Notes under the pieces: model-generated
Database searches by the model: none
What the model saw: the letters and a program-made list of their open reading frames with translations, nothing else
Told to the model about the DNA's origin: nothing
Assembly: GCA_020852255.1 (NCBI GenBank)
Contig: JADZBD010000002.1
Span: 514,549-578,548 of the forward strand
Length of the DNA: 64,000 bases
Source of the DNA: Bacteroidia bacterium
GTDB lineage: Bacteria; Bacteroidota; Bacteroidia; JADZBD01
Direction of reading: 5' to 3'
Shown: positions 62,251 to 64,000 of the stretch, one piece after another
Numbering within the stretch: the stretch's first letter is position 1
How the letters are laid out: each line of letters starts with the position of its first letter
Position numbers and translations under genes: made by a program

Positions 62251-62281
62251 CAAAAGTAGGTATTTCCGCGATCCTAGCCAA
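62251..62281 (-). promoter_or_regulatory. Promoter of rimP-nusA-infB
   Basis: On the minus strand TTG (62281-62279), a 20-nt spacer and TACTTTTG (62258-62251) give a complete Bacteroidota promoter. The expected transcription start is near 62245. Confidence 0.8.
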
Positions 62282-62312
62282 ATATTAGTCATGATTTTGC
62301 CTGTGTTTTTAT

Positions 62313-62320
62313 TACCTTTG
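62313..62320 (+). promoter_or_regulatory. -7 box for metF
   Basis: TACCTTTG is an exact TAnnTTTG match and ends 19 nt before the ATG at 62340. Confidence 0.6.
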
Positions 62321-62339
62321 CCCCCTCAGAATCAGGTAG

Positions 62340-63293
62340 ATGAAGGTAATAGAACATCTGAAAAAAGCAAAAGGAACGCTTTTCTCCATTGAAATTCTGC
62401 CCCCTCTCAAGGGGAAGAGCATTCAATCGATTTTTGACGGGATTGATCCTTTAATGGAATTCAAACCTTCTTTCATCGATGTAACATATCACCGTGAGGA
62501 GTATGTCTACAAGAAAAGAGAGGGCGGATATCTTGAAAAGGTGAGTATCCGCAAACGACCTGGAACGGTGGGTATTTGCGCGGCCATCATTAATCGCTAT
62601 CATGTGGATGCCGTGCCACATATTATCTGTGGCGGTTTCAGCAAGGAGGAGACGGAAAGTGCGCTGATAGATCTTCAGTTTGTCGGCATTGATAATGTAC
62701 TTGCACTGCGGGGTGATTCCATTAAATCCGAACCTGCTTTTGTTCCGGAACCAAACGGGCATGAATATGCTTCTGATCTGGTCAGACAGATCGTGCACAT
62801 GAACTGCGGTAAATATCTGCACGAGGAGGTGGAAAACATGGCGCCCACCAATTTCTGTGTTGGCGTAGCCGGGTACCCCGAAAAGCATTACGAAGCTCCG
62901 AATATGAAATCGGATCTGAAATACCTTAAGGCTAAGATTGATGCAGGTGCAGAATACATCGTAACGCAGATGTTTTTCGACAATAAGGCCTATTTTGATT
63001 TTGTGGACAAGTGCCGTGATATGGGGATCAAAGTTCCCATTCTCCCCGGGCTCAAGATTCTTACCTCCCGGAGTCAGGCGAAGATCCTGCCAAAAACATT
63101 TAAGATTGACATACCCGACGCGCTGCTGGATGCAGTTGAAAAATGCAAATCGGATGCTGAAGCAAAAGAAGTGGGAATTGAATGGGCCATACAGCAGAGC
63201 AAGGAACTGGTAAAAGCCAAAGCTCCCTGCCTGCATTTTTATACAATGGGAACATCAGAAACTACCCGCCGCGTAGCTAAAGAGGTGTTTTAA
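62340..63293 (+). CDS. metF: Methylenetetrahydrofolate reductase
   Basis: A 317-residue FAD-dependent TIM-barrel enzyme that reduces 5,10-methylenetetrahydrofolate to 5-methyltetrahydrofolate for methionine synthesis. The N-terminal FSIEILPPLKGKSIQSIFDG carries the catalytic Glu of the family, and later motifs are NVLALRGDSIK, YIVTQMFFDNKAYFDFVDKC and GIKVPILPGLKILTS. It is in the cytoplasm and is a complete single-domain bacterial type. The last 17 nt overlap the convergent ribE gene, so the two transcripts overlap. Confidence 0.95.
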   Translation: MKVIEHLKKAKGTLFSIEILPPLKGKSIQSIFDGIDPLMEFKPSFIDVTYHREEYVYKKREGGYLEKVSIRKRPGTVGICAAIINRYHVDAVPHIICGGFSKEETESALIDLQFVGIDNVLALRGDSIKSEPAFVPEPNGHEYASDLVRQIVHMNCGKYLHEEVENMAPTNFCVGVAGYPEKHYEAPNMKSDLKYLKAKIDAGAEYIVTQMFFDNKAYFDFVDKCRDMGIKVPILPGLKILTSRSQAKILPKTFKIDIPDALLDAVEKCKSDAEAKEVGIEWAIQQSKELVKAKAPCLHFYTMGTSETTRRVAKEVF

Positions 63294-63861
63294 GCAGGGC
63301 CTGCACATACTTCCCGATCACATCAAATTCGAGATTCACCTTATCCCCTGCCTTCAGGTATTTGAAATTCGTGTGCTCGAAGGTGTAAGGAATAATGGCC
63401 ACTGAAAACACACCGGGTCCGGGATCTACCACAGTTAGTGAAACGCCGTTCACACTTACGGATCCTTTTGGAATAAGAACATGCGGGAGATCGAAATGAA
63501 AAGTAAAGATATGACTTCCGTTGTCTGTCCTCACTTCTTTACAAATACCGGTTCCGTCGATATGCCCCTGCACAATATGGCCATCCAGCCTGTCTCCCAC
63601 TTTCACACTCCGCTCCAGGTTAACCTGTGTTCCCTTTTTCCAATCTCCCAGCTTAGTGCGACGCAGGGTTTCCGCCACCGCCGTTACAGTATAACTCTCC
63701 TCATGGCAACTTACCACGGTAAGGCAAACCCCATCATGAGAAACACTTTGATCTGCTTTTAATTCCGCCGCGAAAGGAGCTGTAAGTGTAAAATGGACAT
63801 TTCCCGAATCCGTCCGGATTCCCGTTACCTCTCCCACACACTCCACTATACCGGAGAACAT
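63277..63861 (-). CDS. ribE: Riboflavin synthase, alpha subunit
   Basis: A 194-residue enzyme with two similar lumazine-binding domains. The N-terminus MFSGIVECVGEVTGIRTDSG and the second-domain start DRLDGHIVQGHIDGTGICKE mark the two halves; each half has VNGVSLTVV or DGVCLTVV. It converts two 6,7-dimethyl-8-ribityllumazines into riboflavin and the recycled precursor. It starts 3 nt after the stop of a T9SS substrate gene, so it is at the end of that transcript. It overlaps the metF 3' end by 17 nt. Confidence 0.95.
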   Translation of the reverse strand: MFSGIVECVGEVTGIRTDSGNVHFTLTAPFAAELKADQSVSHDGVCLTVVSCHEESYTVTAVAETLRRTKLGDWKKGTQVNLERSVKVGDRLDGHIVQGHIDGTGICKEVRTDNGSHIFTFHFDLPHVLIPKGSVSVNGVSLTVVDPGPGVFSVAIIPYTFEHTNFKYLKAGDKVNLEFDVIGKYVQALLKTPL

Positions 63862-63864
63862 TAA

Positions 63865-64000
63865 TTATTTTGATTGAAGAAGGTGAACAAAACCGGTGAG
63901 CGTACGGGCTTCAATGCCCTGCAGGCGTATTTCATTCACTCTGCAGACATAATAGTAAACACCATCGGAACAAAGCTGTCCTGATCCCTTATGCTTTCCA
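63865..64000 (-). CDS. C-terminus of a T9SS cargo with gliding-motility-associated (CHU_C) domain, partial
   Basis: The frame runs from the right edge for about 44 codons to a TAA at 63867-63865. The residues ...SDGVYYYVCRVNEIRLQG and TLTGFVHLLQSK match the closing part of the CHU_C/TIGR04131-type C-terminal domain (typical end: SDGVYYYVC..VNEI..., GFVHLL). It is thus the end of a protein exported by T9SS in the same way as the giant adhesin at 12963. The body of the gene is outside the window. It is transcribed with ribE, which starts 3 nt after its stop. Confidence 0.75.
   Translation of the reverse strand, partial: GKHKGSGQLCSDGVYYYVCRVNEIRLQGIEARTLTGFVHLLQSK

Noticed and set aside
62451..63236. 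Minus-strand 261-codon reading frame opposite metF
   Set aside because: It is a shadow of metF; it has no start-site signal and no family features.

Overview
The window comes from a chromosome of the phylum Bacteroidota, probably a free-living flavobacterium- or sphingobacterium-like organism. The evidence is: -7 boxes of the form TAnnTTTG before many genes and almost no Shine-Dalgarno sites; type IX secretion (T9SS) substrates with gliding-associated and type A C-terminal domains; a PorP/SprF protein directly behind a giant SprB-repeat protein; a three-subunit succinate dehydrogenase/fumarate reductase of Bacteroidota type; and a LytS/LytTR two-component pair with a Reg_prop propeller. There is no rRNA, insertion sequence, prophage or CRISPR array. 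Coding density is very high, and no gene-free gap exceeds about 300 bases except 26444-26752, which holds a promoter, a tRNA and its terminator.

Layout. 1-8.5 kb: the end of an M16 peptidase, an OmpA/PD40 envelope protein, a barrel-like protein, a helical-repeat protein, a radical SAM/SPASM enzyme and a DUF5686-like outer-membrane protein. 8.5-12.8 kb: an RND exporter, rfbA and a prenyl synthase translationally coupled through ATGA overlaps. 13-22 kb: a 2682-residue cysteine-rich adhesin with about 30 SprB-type repeats, coupled to its PorP/SprF partner. 22-26.7 kb: FKBP isomerase, the sdhCAB operon with a small envelope gene, and tRNA-Phe. 26.7-38.2 kb: a MORN/YwqK lipoprotein, a transglutaminase-like protein, pbpC, a two-component system and a secreted propeller protein. 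38.2-47.7 kb: S41 protease, asparaginase, TatD nuclease, three tandem lipocalin-like lipoproteins, a GT9 glycosyltransferase, a thioesterase, HemJ, a lipoprotein and an HU-SPOR membrane protein. 47.8-50.8 kb: a minus-strand operon of prenyl synthase, two MORN proteins and kdsB. 50.8-56.9 kb: a plus-strand five-gene envelope locus that begins with an exported YidD-like protein. 56.9-64 kb: the rimP-nusA-infB operon with a LysM/DUF1571-like gene, metF, ribE and the end of another T9SS substrate.

Common themes are cell-envelope building and surface display. Outer-membrane and secreted proteins dominate, and enzymes for prenyl carriers, Kdo, peptidoglycan and sugar nucleotides sit among them. The most interesting candidates are the cysteine-patterned SprB-like adhesin, the exported-YidD envelope locus, the many start codons placed 3-8 nt after a -7 box (probable leaderless mRNAs), and a terminator-like hairpin in the rimP-nusA-infB leader. 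Start codons were often moved downstream of the longest reading frame because a -7 box lies inside the extension; each case is stated.
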